From NCBI RefSeq assembly GCF_000373925.1, contig NZ_KB892758.1:19830-83829 (forward strand): a DNA stretch of 64,000 bases, written 5' to 3'. The stretch's first letter is position 1, and each line of letters begins with the position of its first letter. The position numbers and the translations under genes were made by a program. The notes under the pieces were generated by a model. The model was not told the DNA's origin and ran no database searches. It worked only from the letters and a program-made list of their open reading frames with translations. Positions 41,626 to 49,867 of this stretch are shown here, one piece after another. Origin of the DNA: Actinopolymorpha alba DSM 45243. GTDB lineage: Bacteria > Actinomycetota > Actinomycetes > Propionibacteriales > Actinopolymorphaceae.

Positions 41626-42551
41626 GAATCGCGATCACTGGTGCGGCTGGTTGGCTCGGCCGATACGTCACGGCTGCCTTGGAGACCAGCCACGAACTCG
41701 TTCTCGTTGACAACGTCGCCCCCGAGGAGGCGACGATCTTCGATCCACATGCGCCGGGAGGGCGCAGACAGGTGCCGTTGTCACCAAGCTGGCCGTACCA
41801 TCAGCTCGATATCCTCGACGACGAGGGACTCTTGTGCGCCTTCGCGGACGTCGAGGTGGTGGTGCACCTCGCCGGCCGTCCTACGGGTGAGTGGGAGAAC
41901 GCCAAGGCAACGGTGATGACAAACATCGTCGGGACATTCAACGTCTTCGACCAGGCGCGGACGGCAGGTGTACGGCGAGTCGTCAATGCGTCGAGCATCA
42001 ATGCGTTCGGGACGTTCTACTGGCGGGTCAGTGGCCGATCACCCATGCACCTGTCCCTGCCGCTCACCGAAGACGAACCTGTCACGCCAGAAGATCCGTA
42101 CAGCTTGAGCAAGGCCACCACCGAACTACTCGGAGCGACCTTCAACCGGGCGTTCGGAATCGAGGCCGTCAACTTGCGCTTCGCTGGTGTGTGGTCGGAG
42201 TCTACGTACGACGCGGCGCTCGACGTGGGCCTTCCTGCCACCAAGGAGTTGGCTGACGACCTGTTCCAATGGGTACACGTTCTTGACGTCACACAGGGGA
42301 TCACCAAGGCGGCACTTGTCGACACGGTCGTTTACCTTCCGATCACGCTTGCCGCAGCGGATACGCGGGCACCCGAGCCGACGTTGGAGATAGTCACCAA
42401 ACACCGGCCGGAGCTGATCCCGTATCTGCGCGAACCTCTGCCCAAGCGTGCGGGCCTCCTCTCCATCGCCAGGGCCAGGACGTTCCTCGGCTACGAGCCT
42501 CAGTTCTCCCTGGACGCGGCGACACGTGACGTCGGGGGACTGTCTGACTAA
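41622..42551 (+). CDS. NAD-dependent epimerase/dehydratase (extended SDR), 309 aa
   Basis: ATG 41622 overlaps the dehydrogenase stop by 4 bases. The N-terminal NAD motif is MRIAITGAAGWLGRYVTAAL. The catalytic Tyr-Lys pair is in EDPYSLSKATTELLG, and the Ser region is VVNASSINAFGTFYW. DVEVVVHLAGRPTGEWENAKATVMTNIVGTFNVFDQARTAGV is the usual middle part. The family includes UDP-sugar epimerases and uronate or sugar-acid dehydrogenases (Udh-like). Next to the MDR enzyme, it suggests two oxidation or epimerisation steps on the imported sugar. Confidence 0.88.
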   Translation: MRIAITGAAGWLGRYVTAALETSHELVLVDNVAPEEATIFDPHAPGGRRQVPLSPSWPYHQLDILDDEGLLCAFADVEVVVHLAGRPTGEWENAKATVMTNIVGTFNVFDQARTAGVRRVVNASSINAFGTFYWRVSGRSPMHLSLPLTEDEPVTPEDPYSLSKATTELLGATFNRAFGIEAVNLRFAGVWSESTYDAALDVGLPATKELADDLFQWVHVLDVTQGITKAALVDTVVYLPITLAAADTRAPEPTLEIVTKHRPELIPYLREPLPKRAGLLSIARARTFLGYEPQFSLDAATRDVGGLSD

Positions 42552-42577
42552 CGATGGATCTGGTCTAGCCTGACATG

Positions 42578-42594
42578 CCGAGCCTGGGGCTCGG
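42578..42594. terminator. Short GC hairpin after the SDR gene
   Basis: CCGAGCC-TGG-GGCTCGG is a perfect 7-bp stem with a 3-base loop, 26 bases after the SDR stop and before the convergent dioxygenase gene (stop at 42691). It lacks a T-tract but is well placed for termination. Confidence 0.5.
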
Positions 42595-42690
42595 TGAGGA
42601 AGGGCAGGTCATGACTCGGTCAGTCCGACGGTCTATCGGCGGAACTTTCATACTCCGGACTGACGATCGGCTGTCCGCGGTGCTGTGCCG

Positions 42691-43638
42691 TCAGCAGATC
42701 TTGTGCTTCTGCCAGCGCAGCTTCTCATCGTGCTCGATGACCTTGAGCGGCCGGTCGCGCCAGTAGTACTGCAGGCTCGGGTCTTGCCAGTCGCGATAGA
42801 CCTCGTCCCACTCCAGTATGTTGCAGTGCGGGGTGAGCGAGCCTCGCGTAATTTCCTCATCCGGTCGCTGATAGCGCAGGTCGAGCGACAGCCGTACGAG
42901 ATCGCCAAGTTTGTTGGGCGTGCCGCGGTGCACGGTCAGGCTGTTGAAGGTGAGCACGTCACCGGCCGCGTAATCGGTGGTCGCCCACGGCAGCCCGGAG
43001 TCGCAGATGTAAGCTTCGAGCTCGCCCGCACCCTGGGCCGCGTGATAGGTCAGCAGGCCGTCCTTCTGTGAGCCGACCAGGACCGCCAGGCCGCCAAGAT
43101 CACGAGGACAGTCGCCGAGCGGGAACCAAGCGGTCCACACGTTCTTGGTGCCCTGTATGTGGATGTAGTCCTGATGCGGCGGGGTCGGCACGAAACCGGT
43201 GCCGGGGATCATAACCCGGGCGATCGACAGTGGCTGCCGCAGCGGCTCGACGCCGAAAAGGCTTGTGTACAAGGAAGTCAGCGCGGGATCGTGCCCGATG
43301 GCGTGAAACTCCTCGATCTGGTAGATGTCGCGATAGGCGTCGAGCGGGATGCCGGTGCCGCAGAACGCGGCTTCGACCGGCGGCACCCGGTCGAAGGCAT
43401 CGACATCGGCGATGCCGTCCATCGGGTCGGTGCCGTCGACGAGCCAGCCGTGCCGCGCGGCAACGTCCATCATCTGCGCGCGAAGCCCGAGCACGCGGTC
43501 GCGCGCGAGCAGGCCACGGAAGAAGAGGTAGCCGTCCTCGAAGGCCCGCGCCAGCAACGCCTGCGCGTCACCCAGCAGCGGCGTCGAGTCGACGAGCTCG
43601 ACGGTCGGGTTGGTGGTCGTACCGGTTGCGGTGGTCAT
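42691..43638 (-). CDS. Phytanoyl-CoA dioxygenase-family protein, 315 aa
   Basis: ATG 43638 is preferred (GGGAG upstream); 43659 is an in-frame alternative. Double-stranded beta-helix motifs of Fe(II)/2-oxoglutarate dioxygenases are present: the HxD pair in PPHQDYIHIQGTKNVWTAWFPLGDCPRDLGGLAVLVGSQKDG, the distal His in VLTFNSLTVHRGTPNKLGDLVRLSLDLRYQ, and Arg for 2-oxoglutarate a few residues on. It is convergent with the dehydrogenase/SDR pair. It may hydroxylate a substrate of the same pathway, but the operator found upstream of the other genes is not seen here. Confidence 0.88.
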   Translation of the reverse strand: MTTATGTTTNPTVELVDSTPLLGDAQALLARAFEDGYLFFRGLLARDRVLGLRAQMMDVAARHGWLVDGTDPMDGIADVDAFDRVPPVEAAFCGTGIPLDAYRDIYQIEEFHAIGHDPALTSLYTSLFGVEPLRQPLSIARVMIPGTGFVPTPPHQDYIHIQGTKNVWTAWFPLGDCPRDLGGLAVLVGSQKDGLLTYHAAQGAGELEAYICDSGLPWATTDYAAGDVLTFNSLTVHRGTPNKLGDLVRLSLDLRYQRPDEEITRGSLTPHCNILEWDEVYRDWQDPSLQYYWRDRPLKVIEHDEKLRWQKHKIC

Positions 43639-43749
43639 CCTCGACTCCCGAATGATCATGTACGGTCGCTGGTGCTCCCCATTGAACCCGCCCGATGCGG
43701 ATCCGATCCATTTCGGAATTGACGCCCTGCCTGGATGATTCGGCGATGC

Positions 43750-43860
43750 AAACCTCGTTGGCCGGCGAGCGCGCCGATGTCAGGCTGTGCCCAGATCAGC
43801 AGCGTGTTGTTGAACGACCGCGACCGGAACCTCACCGCGAACGCCAATGTGCGCGCCCAA
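43750..43860 (-). pseudogene. Remnant of ArdC-like ssDNA-binding domain
   Basis: The minus strand encodes AVRFRSRSFNNTLLIWAQ followed by PDIGALAGQRGL. This matches the ArdC/DUF1738 N-domain core (RFHxYSFNNTLLIxAQxPDATxVAGxRTW). The domain is common on actinobacterial plasmids and integrative elements. Both flanks of the domain are absent. Confidence 0.5.
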
Positions 43861-43939
43861 TTCTAGCCGCAGATTCGACCGCAGCAGTGAGATGAACGTG
43901 GAGTCCCAGGAACTGGCCATAGGACGTGCCGGAGTTGCT

Positions 43940-44131
43940 TCAGGGTCGTCCAGTCGGACGCGACCCAGGGCAGTGAGGGGCGAGGGTGTCCAATGCGGCG
44001 TCAGGATCGTGGGCAAGCGAGCGCAGACAGGCGCGTAGGTAGGTGTTTATGTGCTCGCCTCGGCTGGCAAATAGGACCTGAGCGGATGCGTACTCGTCGG
44101 GGTCCGGCCGGGACAGTTGAAACTCACACAT
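43940..44131 (-). CDS. Hypothetical small protein, 63 aa
   Basis: ATG 44131 opens a 63-codon frame starting MCEFQLSRPDPDEYASAQ and continuing RGEHINTYLRACLRSLAHDPDAALDTLAPH. The segment RGEHINTYLRACLRSLA has the look of a ribbon-helix-helix or short amphipathic helix protein. It lies beside an ArdC remnant, as small proteins on integrative elements often do. I do not recognise it with certainty, and it may be non-coding. Confidence 0.45.
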   Translation of the reverse strand: MCEFQLSRPDPDEYASAQVLFASRGEHINTYLRACLRSLAHDPDAALDTLAPHCPGSRPTGRP

Positions 44132-44173
44132 GCCTTGGCATACGTCCTCCCGGGCCGGACTACGTCCGGGGAA

Positions 44174-45280
44174 TCAAGGTCTCGCCGGCCCGCCCGCCAG
44201 ACGGTACGTCGCCAGCACTGCCTTGTGGTCACTCGGCCAGTTTGCGGGGATCGGCAGGAAGTTGTCGTCAGTGTCCTCGACCACGCGCTCGCTGCGCACG
44301 ATGGTCGAACGGGGACCGACGAGGCCCGCGCCGAGGAGCTTGACCCCTGGCGCGGCAGCGTGGAACACGTAGTCGATCCGGTCCCGTTCGTCCGCCTCCG
44401 GCGCCCAGGTCAGGTCGCTCACAGCCTTGTCAGCGTTGTCGGACGGCCAGGTGAATCCGGGGTGGGTCACCGGGTCTGGATAGGTCGTCCGGTAAGCGTC
44501 GACGTACCCGGCGTCCCGGAGGAGCGAAGTCGTCTGCCATGGGATCGTGAGCTCGTTGTGGTCAAACAGTGAGGAGGTCGCAGCGGTCCAGTCGAACGCG
44601 GACGGCTCGTTGAAATCTCCGCCGAAGAACACGGTACGACCCAAGGCCCGCTCGGTCGCCGCGTCCGCGACGATCTGGCTGACCACCTCGGGGCGTTTGG
44701 AGTCCTCGTTGACCTTCAGGATCTTGTCGATGTCGAGCACAGGTCCGTCCGGCAACCTGTCCCAACCGTACTCAGCGAACTCGCTGGGCTCGTCCACCCC
44801 GCCCCCGTATCCGCGGGGAAGGTAAGTCGCGTAGTTCCGGTAGTAGAGATGCGCCGAATAGGTCGCCACCTTACGCCCGTCGACGTCGAGGACCGCCTTC
44901 TTGGCGTAGGGGAGGTCGCTTTCGGAGACAATCGGGAACGCCGAGACGATTCCGGCGTCACCAGATGCGGCCGCGTAGTACGGCTGCTCCGGCGTCGATA
45001 GCTTCTCCGCGATCGCTGTCGTGGCCCCGCCGGCCTCGGACAGCATGATCACGTTGGCGCCGGTCATCCGGATCGTCTCGAGCACATGGTCCAGGCCGCC
45101 TGGGACTGCGGTGCCCTCGAACCAGATGTTGAACGACAGGATCCGGAGCGTAGTGGGCTTGCCGACCCCAGGATTGCCCGGCCGGGCGAGGGCAGTCGGG
45201 GCGAGCGCGACAGTGAGGAGCATCCCGACGGCGGCGAGCACGAAAGCCAGCCGACGGACAGCGAGTGCGAACGGGCGCAT
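44174..45280 (-). CDS. Secreted endonuclease/exonuclease/phosphatase-family protein, 368 aa
   Basis: ATG 45280 follows GAGGAG by 7 bases. A signal peptide is present (LAFVLAAVGMLLTVALA, then PTALA). The EEP fold is clear: LRILSFNIWFEG, MLSEAGG, the metal/catalytic HLYY and FFGGDFNEPSAFDW, RDRIDYVFHAAAPGVKLLGAG and the terminal WPSDHKAVLATYRL. Members are extracellular nucleases, phosphodiesterases or sphingomyelinases. As a secreted single-domain enzyme it probably scavenges phosphate from nucleic acids or lipids. Monocistronic. Confidence 0.9.
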   Translation of the reverse strand: MRPFALAVRRLAFVLAAVGMLLTVALAPTALARPGNPGVGKPTTLRILSFNIWFEGTAVPGGLDHVLETIRMTGANVIMLSEAGGATTAIAEKLSTPEQPYYAAASGDAGIVSAFPIVSESDLPYAKKAVLDVDGRKVATYSAHLYYRNYATYLPRGYGGGVDEPSEFAEYGWDRLPDGPVLDIDKILKVNEDSKRPEVVSQIVADAATERALGRTVFFGGDFNEPSAFDWTAATSSLFDHNELTIPWQTTSLLRDAGYVDAYRTTYPDPVTHPGFTWPSDNADKAVSDLTWAPEADERDRIDYVFHAAAPGVKLLGAGLVGPRSTIVRSERVVEDTDDNFLPIPANWPSDHKAVLATYRLAGGPARP

Positions 45281-45732
45281 CGGAATCTCCTCCGAGTCGG
45301 AGTGTAAAGGGAGAATTATGTCTTATAGAAGCGGCTCCGGCGCACGCCTGCACCCCGCACCGAAGCAACGCTGGGCGAACTCTCCGGAAACCCGCCGTGG
45401 ACATCTTTACGTCCTTCGTTGTGCGAGAGGCGGGGGTGACCCGCTCAGCTGGCTGATCGCGGTTACGCCCGTTGATCATAGTTAGCGGGCAGGTGCGTAG
45501 CGGCAGATGCCGAACAGGTCGGCCAGGGTCTCCTGGGTAGCGGTTATCTCAGTGAGCATGCGTCGTGCCCTTGGACGTCCTTTGCCGCCATCCTGATTGA
45601 GCAGAACGGCTTCTTCGATACCGGCGAGTTGGTCGAGCAGCTCGCAGTGACCATCGCTCCCGCGACAACATCCTCCACGTCGCCTGCAAGATCGCGCGCT
45701 CCGCCCGTCAGCTCAGCCAGACCGGCCCGGCA
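45281..45732. other. 452-bp region, probable decayed DNA
   Basis: A minus-strand stretch (about 45640 to stop at 45484) reads GKGRPRARRMLTEITATQET then LADLFGICRYAPAR. A plus-strand stretch near 45645-45730 reads SRDNILHVACKIARSARQLS. Both look like ends of real genes, the latter perhaps a transposase C-terminus, but neither has a start and I cannot assign a family. Confidence 0.4.
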
Positions 45733-46629
45733 TCATCCCACGGTCTGCGCGTTTCCGTTCTTGACATCAGGGTGAGCGAGGCTCGCGATGTCGGCGGTGA
45801 TGAATTCCACGGCTGCGTCGATCACCTCCGGTTGGCCCAGCATCCCGCGATGGCCAAGGTTGCGGGTGACGAGAAGCCGAGCGCCGTGAGCGGCCGTGAT
45901 CCGGTGGGCGTGCTCCAGCGGCACCCAATCGTCATCTTCGTCGTGGATGGCAAGCATCGGGATGTCGAGGCTGGTCGGTTGGTAGACCGAGGAGAACCGC
46001 TCCCAGATCTCCGTCTCATGCGGGAACAGATCTTCCTCGATCCGGCGTCGTAGCTCCTGATTCATCCGTGCGGAGAGGCCGAGCTGCCGGGTGAACTCAT
46101 CAACCAGGAATTCGAAGTCGGCTACGCCGCTGACGGCCACCAGTCGCCCGGCCCCGACGCCGTTACGGAGGGCGTGGAGGACGCAGGGGACCCCGAAGGA
46201 ATGGGCGATGACGGCGTCGAAGAGGCCGTAACGGCCCTGCAGGTGGCGGATCACCTCCTCGTACTCGAGGATCGTCATGGACGTGCCGCCGGAATCCCCG
46301 TGCCCGGGGGCATCGAAGGTGACGGGGCTGAACCCCAGGCCTCGCAGCACGGGTACGAATCCCGCGTACCTGGACCCACGCGACTGCCAGCCGTGCACCA
46401 TCAACACCGGCTTCTCGCCGTCGCCCCAGCGGTAGGCCACCACATCCTTCCCGTTGATGGAGATCCGCTCGGTGACGGCAGCGTCGTGCGTCTCACGCTC
46501 GACGGTCCGCACCGTGCCGCGCGGCATCGGGCGGCGCCACAGTGCGAGGGCGGCTTTGCCGGCCGTCCGCGGGGACAGCAGGGATGCGGCGTTCAGGGCC
46601 GATCCGACGAGTGACACGGCGATCTTCAT
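45733..46629 (-). CDS. Alpha/beta hydrolase, 298 aa
   Basis: ATG 46629 has GAGGAAG 4 bases upstream. Motifs in order: oxyanion PVLMVHGWQSRGSRYAGF, strand VTFDAPGHGDSGG, nucleophile elbow AVIAHSFGVPCVLHAL, acid loop PMLAIHDEDDDWVPLEHAHRI and catalytic His LVTRNLGHRGMLGQPEV. A short hydrophobic N-terminus (IAVSLVGSALNAASLL) may associate with the membrane. It is divergent from the TetR gene at 46817. The palindromes between them suggest it is the repressor's target. Confidence 0.88.
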   Translation of the reverse strand: MKIAVSLVGSALNAASLLSPRTAGKAALALWRRPMPRGTVRTVERETHDAAVTERISINGKDVVAYRWGDGEKPVLMVHGWQSRGSRYAGFVPVLRGLGFSPVTFDAPGHGDSGGTSMTILEYEEVIRHLQGRYGLFDAVIAHSFGVPCVLHALRNGVGAGRLVAVSGVADFEFLVDEFTRQLGLSARMNQELRRRIEEDLFPHETEIWERFSSVYQPTSLDIPMLAIHDEDDDWVPLEHAHRITAAHGARLLVTRNLGHRGMLGQPEVIDAAVEFITADIASLAHPDVKNGNAQTVG

Positions 46630-46724
46630 GTTCTTCCTCATCCAAGCCGAGGTGTGGGGGCATCGGTGCGGTCCGACGTGGTTCGCGAGGAGGTGCCGGC
46701 GCGATCAGGATCCCGTCATTTTCC

Positions 46725-46799
46725 GCACGAACGTTCGTGCTTGGCGTCGAATGTATCAGCCCAACAAGCAATTCGTGGAGTAGTGTTACCGAACGTTCG
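46725..46799. promoter_or_regulatory. Two TetR operators (CGAACGTTCG palindromes)
   Basis: GCACGAACGTTCGTGC is a perfect 16-bp palindrome at 46725-46740. CGAACGTTCG recurs at 46790-46799, 62 bases away centre to centre. The first faces the hydrolase gene and the second lies 17 bases before the TetR start codon. They are good candidates for autoregulation and control of the divergent hydrolase. Confidence 0.75.
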
Positions 46800-46816
46800 T
46801 ACGTGAAGGGGTGGGT

Positions 46817-47446
46817 ATGGTCGGGCGGCCGCGAGACGAGCAGGCGCGGAATTTGATCCTTCGCAGGGCGGCGGACATCGCATCACGAAACGGGTTGGAG
46901 GGCCTGTCCATCGGCGGGCTCTCCGGCGAGTTGGGCGTCAGCAAGAGCGGGCTCTTCGGCTACTTCGGCTCCAAGGAGGAGCTTCAGCTCGCCACCGTTC
47001 GAGCCGCCGCCCGGATCTTCGTCACGGAGGTCGTCCAACCCGCCCTGAGCGTCCCGCCCGGGCTCGGGCGGGTGTGGCGGCTGTGCGAGAGCTGGTTGAG
47101 CTACTCGCAGCGGCGGGTCTTCCCGGGCGGCTGCTTCTTCTTCACGGTCACTGCGGAGTTCGAAGGTCGTCCCGGCCGAGTCCGGGACGCCGTTGCCGCC
47201 GCCAGCCTGGACTGGCGGCGTCTGGTTGAGCGCACCATCGAAGACGCCCGTCAACTCGGCCAGCTCATCGAGAGCGCCGACGCGGAGCAGGTCGCCTTCG
47301 AGCTGATCGCCCTCATGGAGGCCGCCAACGGCGTCTCATTGCTCCAGGACGAGGCAGCCGCCTACCAGCGGGCACGTTCCGCCATCCAGGCGCGTTTGCG
47401 CCCCCTCGCCACCGACCACACGGCGCTGCCCTGGGCCTCGTCGTGA
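46817..47446 (+). CDS. TetR-family regulator, 209 aa
   Basis: ATG 46817 with GAAGGGG about 7 bases upstream. HTH: ILRRAADIASRNGLEGLSIGGLSGELGVSKSGLFGYFGSKEELQLATV, with the TetR hallmark SKSGLFGYFGSKEEL. The C-terminal helical domain (FPGGCFFFTVTAEFEGRPGRVRDAVAAASLDWRRLVERTIEDARQLGQL) belongs to the TetR_C_16-like group. It probably represses itself and the divergent alpha/beta hydrolase through the paired CGAACGTTCG sites. Confidence 0.92.
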   Translation: MVGRPRDEQARNLILRRAADIASRNGLEGLSIGGLSGELGVSKSGLFGYFGSKEELQLATVRAAARIFVTEVVQPALSVPPGLGRVWRLCESWLSYSQRRVFPGGCFFFTVTAEFEGRPGRVRDAVAAASLDWRRLVERTIEDARQLGQLIESADAEQVAFELIALMEAANGVSLLQDEAAAYQRARSAIQARLRPLATDHTALPWASS

Positions 47447-47700
47447 GGCGGAGACAGCTCTCGGTCGCCCTGCACGACGACGGGGGAGGCGGGCACGTCC
47501 ACCTCTGCCGGATGTCCCCGACGCGCACCCTCACCCCCAGATGTCCGAGCCCGCATCAGGGCGTGGCCGTTAATGCATTACTAGCGACGGCTCGGGTGTG
47601 ACGAAGCCGGGAATGAAATTTCCGCGATTGTCACACTCGGCTTGACCTGCGCTTTCGTGGACCTGCAGCATCAAGCACCGGGTGACTTAGGGGGATCACA

Positions 47701-47885
47701 TGAGGAAACGACTGGCGCTGGTGGCGGTCGTCCTGGCCGGACTGGCGGCGCTCGGTGCGACACTCGCGTTCAGCGGCGAGCGACACGCAGTGAAGACCTG
47801 TGCGGAGATCATGGCCGACCCGCCCGAGGGTGGATGGACGTGCGGGTGGACCGGATCCCCCGAGATCAGCGAGGTGCGCCAGTAG
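47701..47885 (+). CDS. Small exported peptide, 61 aa
   Basis: The ATG at about 47700 is 5 bases after GGGGGA, a good ribosome site. The product has a basic start and a hydrophobic stretch (MRKRLALVAVVLAGLAALGA), then about 38 residues with two cysteines (VKTCAEIMADPPEGGWTCGW) that could form a disulfide. It could be a secreted peptide or a single-pass membrane microprotein. No family is recognised. The 250 bases upstream hold no other gene. Confidence 0.6.
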
Positions 47886-48099
47886 GGTCCGCGTAGCCTC
47901 GCTCTCGTCGCCGAGCACGGCATGCCTACCTTCGGTGACCTTCTCAGATCAGCCTTACGTGCCACGGCGGTTCGCGCTGGAAACGCGGATGCGTCCGCAG
48001 CCGTTGCCGGGTTAGGGTCAACGTCGTGGCGTGACTTCTCTCCAACATGTCCCAACCGTCGGTACGTGACGGCCAGCCGACTATGTGGAGAGAAGACCG

Positions 48100-48981
48100 A
48101 TGACCGACCAGCTCAACCGTGCCCAGCAACTGCTGCACGAGATCAGTCAGGCCCACGACCTCCAGTTCACCCTTCGCGAACGCTGCCGGGGCGGCGTGGT
48201 TGGCGCCTGGCTGCTGACAGACCCGGCCGGTAAGCGCGCGATCCTGAAGTGCAACGACGGTATGGCGCACCGTATGGCGCGCATGCCGAGACTCGTCGAC
48301 CGAATCCGCTCAGCCGGCTGTCCGACGCCAGCCTGGCTGGCATCCGGTGTGACCGCTGACGGCGCCGCCTATCACATCGTGGATTTCGTGCGCGGCGAAC
48401 CGATGTCCAGGTCGACCTTTACCGGACGGATGGCCGCTCAGCTCGTCGAGGTGATCGAAAGCCAAGTCGGCCTGGATCCCGATCCAGTGCAGGACTGGTC
48501 CCGCTACGCCAGGGCATGCGCGTTCGAGGAGGGAGAGAGCGACCCGCGCCCCGTGCTGCGCCGAATCGGTAGCGCGGGCGTGGAACTCGTCGAGCACTTC
48601 GACGCAGTGCTCGCCCCGTACACAGCCCTGGACCTTCCCGGCGGCGACCTGGTACACGGCGACTTCAACACCTGCAACGTCCTGACCCACCACGACGGCG
48701 GTGTCAGCGCGGTCATCGACGTAGATGCATGCGGCAGCGGCACCCGAGCCGTCGACTACGCCCGGCTGCTGCGCGAGGCGTACGTCAGGGGAGGCGAGCC
48801 GGAAGCGATCGCCGCGATCCGTCTGGCCGGCGAGGCGGTCGCCGGACCAGGTGTGTTGGCGATCTGTGCTGCGGCAACGGCGTTCGACATCACCCACTTC
48901 ATGTATCGCTACGACCCGCGCAGCCTGCCGTGGGTGATCGCCGGCCTGCACCGGCTGGCCGATGGCCTACAGCGCGGCTAG
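48100..48981 (+). CDS. Aminoglycoside-phosphotransferase-family kinase, 293 aa
   Basis: ATG 48100 with GGAGAGAAG upstream. The kinase-like fold is shown by RGGVVGAWLLTDPAGKRAILKCN (nucleotide lobe with Lys), the Brenner-type catalytic loop LVHGDFNTCNVL and the metal motif VIDVDACGSGTRAVDYARLL. APH-family proteins phosphorylate aminoglycosides, homoserine, choline or other small hydroxyl compounds; the substrate here is unknown. It is monocistronic. A second family member is at 59017-59982. Confidence 0.87.
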   Translation: MTDQLNRAQQLLHEISQAHDLQFTLRERCRGGVVGAWLLTDPAGKRAILKCNDGMAHRMARMPRLVDRIRSAGCPTPAWLASGVTADGAAYHIVDFVRGEPMSRSTFTGRMAAQLVEVIESQVGLDPDPVQDWSRYARACAFEEGESDPRPVLRRIGSAGVELVEHFDAVLAPYTALDLPGGDLVHGDFNTCNVLTHHDGGVSAVIDVDACGSGTRAVDYARLLREAYVRGGEPEAIAAIRLAGEAVAGPGVLAICAAATAFDITHFMYRYDPRSLPWVIAGLHRLADGLQRG

Positions 48982-49081
48982 CTGTACCTCGCCCTGCTAA
49001 CGCCGTTGCTAACAGGAGTGCCGGACGACAGTGGACGCCGGACGACAGCCCGGGCCGATCGAGCCCATTGTCGCTTGCCTC

Positions 49082-49753
49082 TCACAGAGCTTGTAGGTAC
49101 CAGTCGGGGTGTTGAAGGAACTGGTCAAGGTCCACTTGCTCGGCGAGCACATCGCCGGTGATCAGCTTGTCTTCGGCCGGCTGCGCCTGCGCCCACTCGA
49201 TGACCACGCGGAGATCGTCGTTGGCGAACTCGGCGAGCCCGGTGTAGATGTCGAACCAGACCGCGTACCAGATGGGGCGGTTGGGATCCAGCGCGATCCG
49301 CAGATAGCCGGTCCCCGGGTCTGGCGCCCGGTTGACCGCCGTCAACTCGATCGGTACCTCGTCCGCGCTGCCTCCGATCACCTTGACGACGCTCGCGGCG
49401 GGCTGGCGGGCTGCCCACTCCAGCACGCCGAGGCGGTGCATGAGAGGACTCGGGCAGTCGAGCGCTCCGCCGTCCTCGATGTCGGAGTACCAGGCTGCCC
49501 ACCATCTGCGGGTCAGCAAGGGCGGCGGTATCTCCATCCTGTTCACAGGCCCGAGGTCCCGCAGCCAGACAGGCTCCTTCGAAGAGACCACGACTTGTCC
49601 AGTGCCGGGACGCGGGACGGGCACGGGCCGGAACTCCTCCTGCCACACGTAGTCCGGCGGGTAGCCGTACACCTCGGCTGGCAGCTTCCGTATCTTCTCG
49701 GTGCGTCGTGACGCGTCCATCTGACGACGCGCTATGGCGCTCCACTCAGTCAT
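49082..49753 (-). CDS. Hypothetical protein, 223 aa
   Basis: ATG 49753. No signal peptide or membrane helix. Composition is rich in Trp and Pro with phrases VYGYPPDYVWQEEFRPVPVP, RRWWAAWYSDIEDGG and RPIWYAVWFDIYTGLAEFANDDLRVVIEWA. I do not recognise a family. It looks like a cytosolic protein of the kind encoded as single genes in actinobacterial accessory DNA, and its codon use fits the host. Confidence 0.72.
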   Translation of the reverse strand: MTEWSAIARRQMDASRRTEKIRKLPAEVYGYPPDYVWQEEFRPVPVPRPGTGQVVVSSKEPVWLRDLGPVNRMEIPPPLLTRRWWAAWYSDIEDGGALDCPSPLMHRLGVLEWAARQPAASVVKVIGGSADEVPIELTAVNRAPDPGTGYLRIALDPNRPIWYAVWFDIYTGLAEFANDDLRVVIEWAQAQPAEDKLITGDVLAEQVDLDQFLQHPDWYLQAL

Positions 49754-49867
49754 TCGCTAGTTCCTCTCGAAAGCACAGCACCCCCGGGTCAGGGGTGGGC
49801 CCTGGATCCGGCGGTGCTGGTCAGAGTCTCGGTCTCGCCTTCCTCCTCGACGGCATCGCGTCCCGGC

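Larger units (their letters stand above)
43639..44173. other. 535-bp region with mobile-element remnants
   Basis: The region contains an ArdC-like fragment (43750-43860) and a short minus-strand frame (43940-44131), both described separately. The remaining DNA shows no convincing coding region. The pattern is that of an eroded integrated element. Confidence 0.45.

Noticed and set aside
42612..42764. Plus-strand short frame with a fair ribosome site after the SDR gene
   Set aside because: It runs into the antisense of the dioxygenase C-terminus, and the peptide has no recognisable features.
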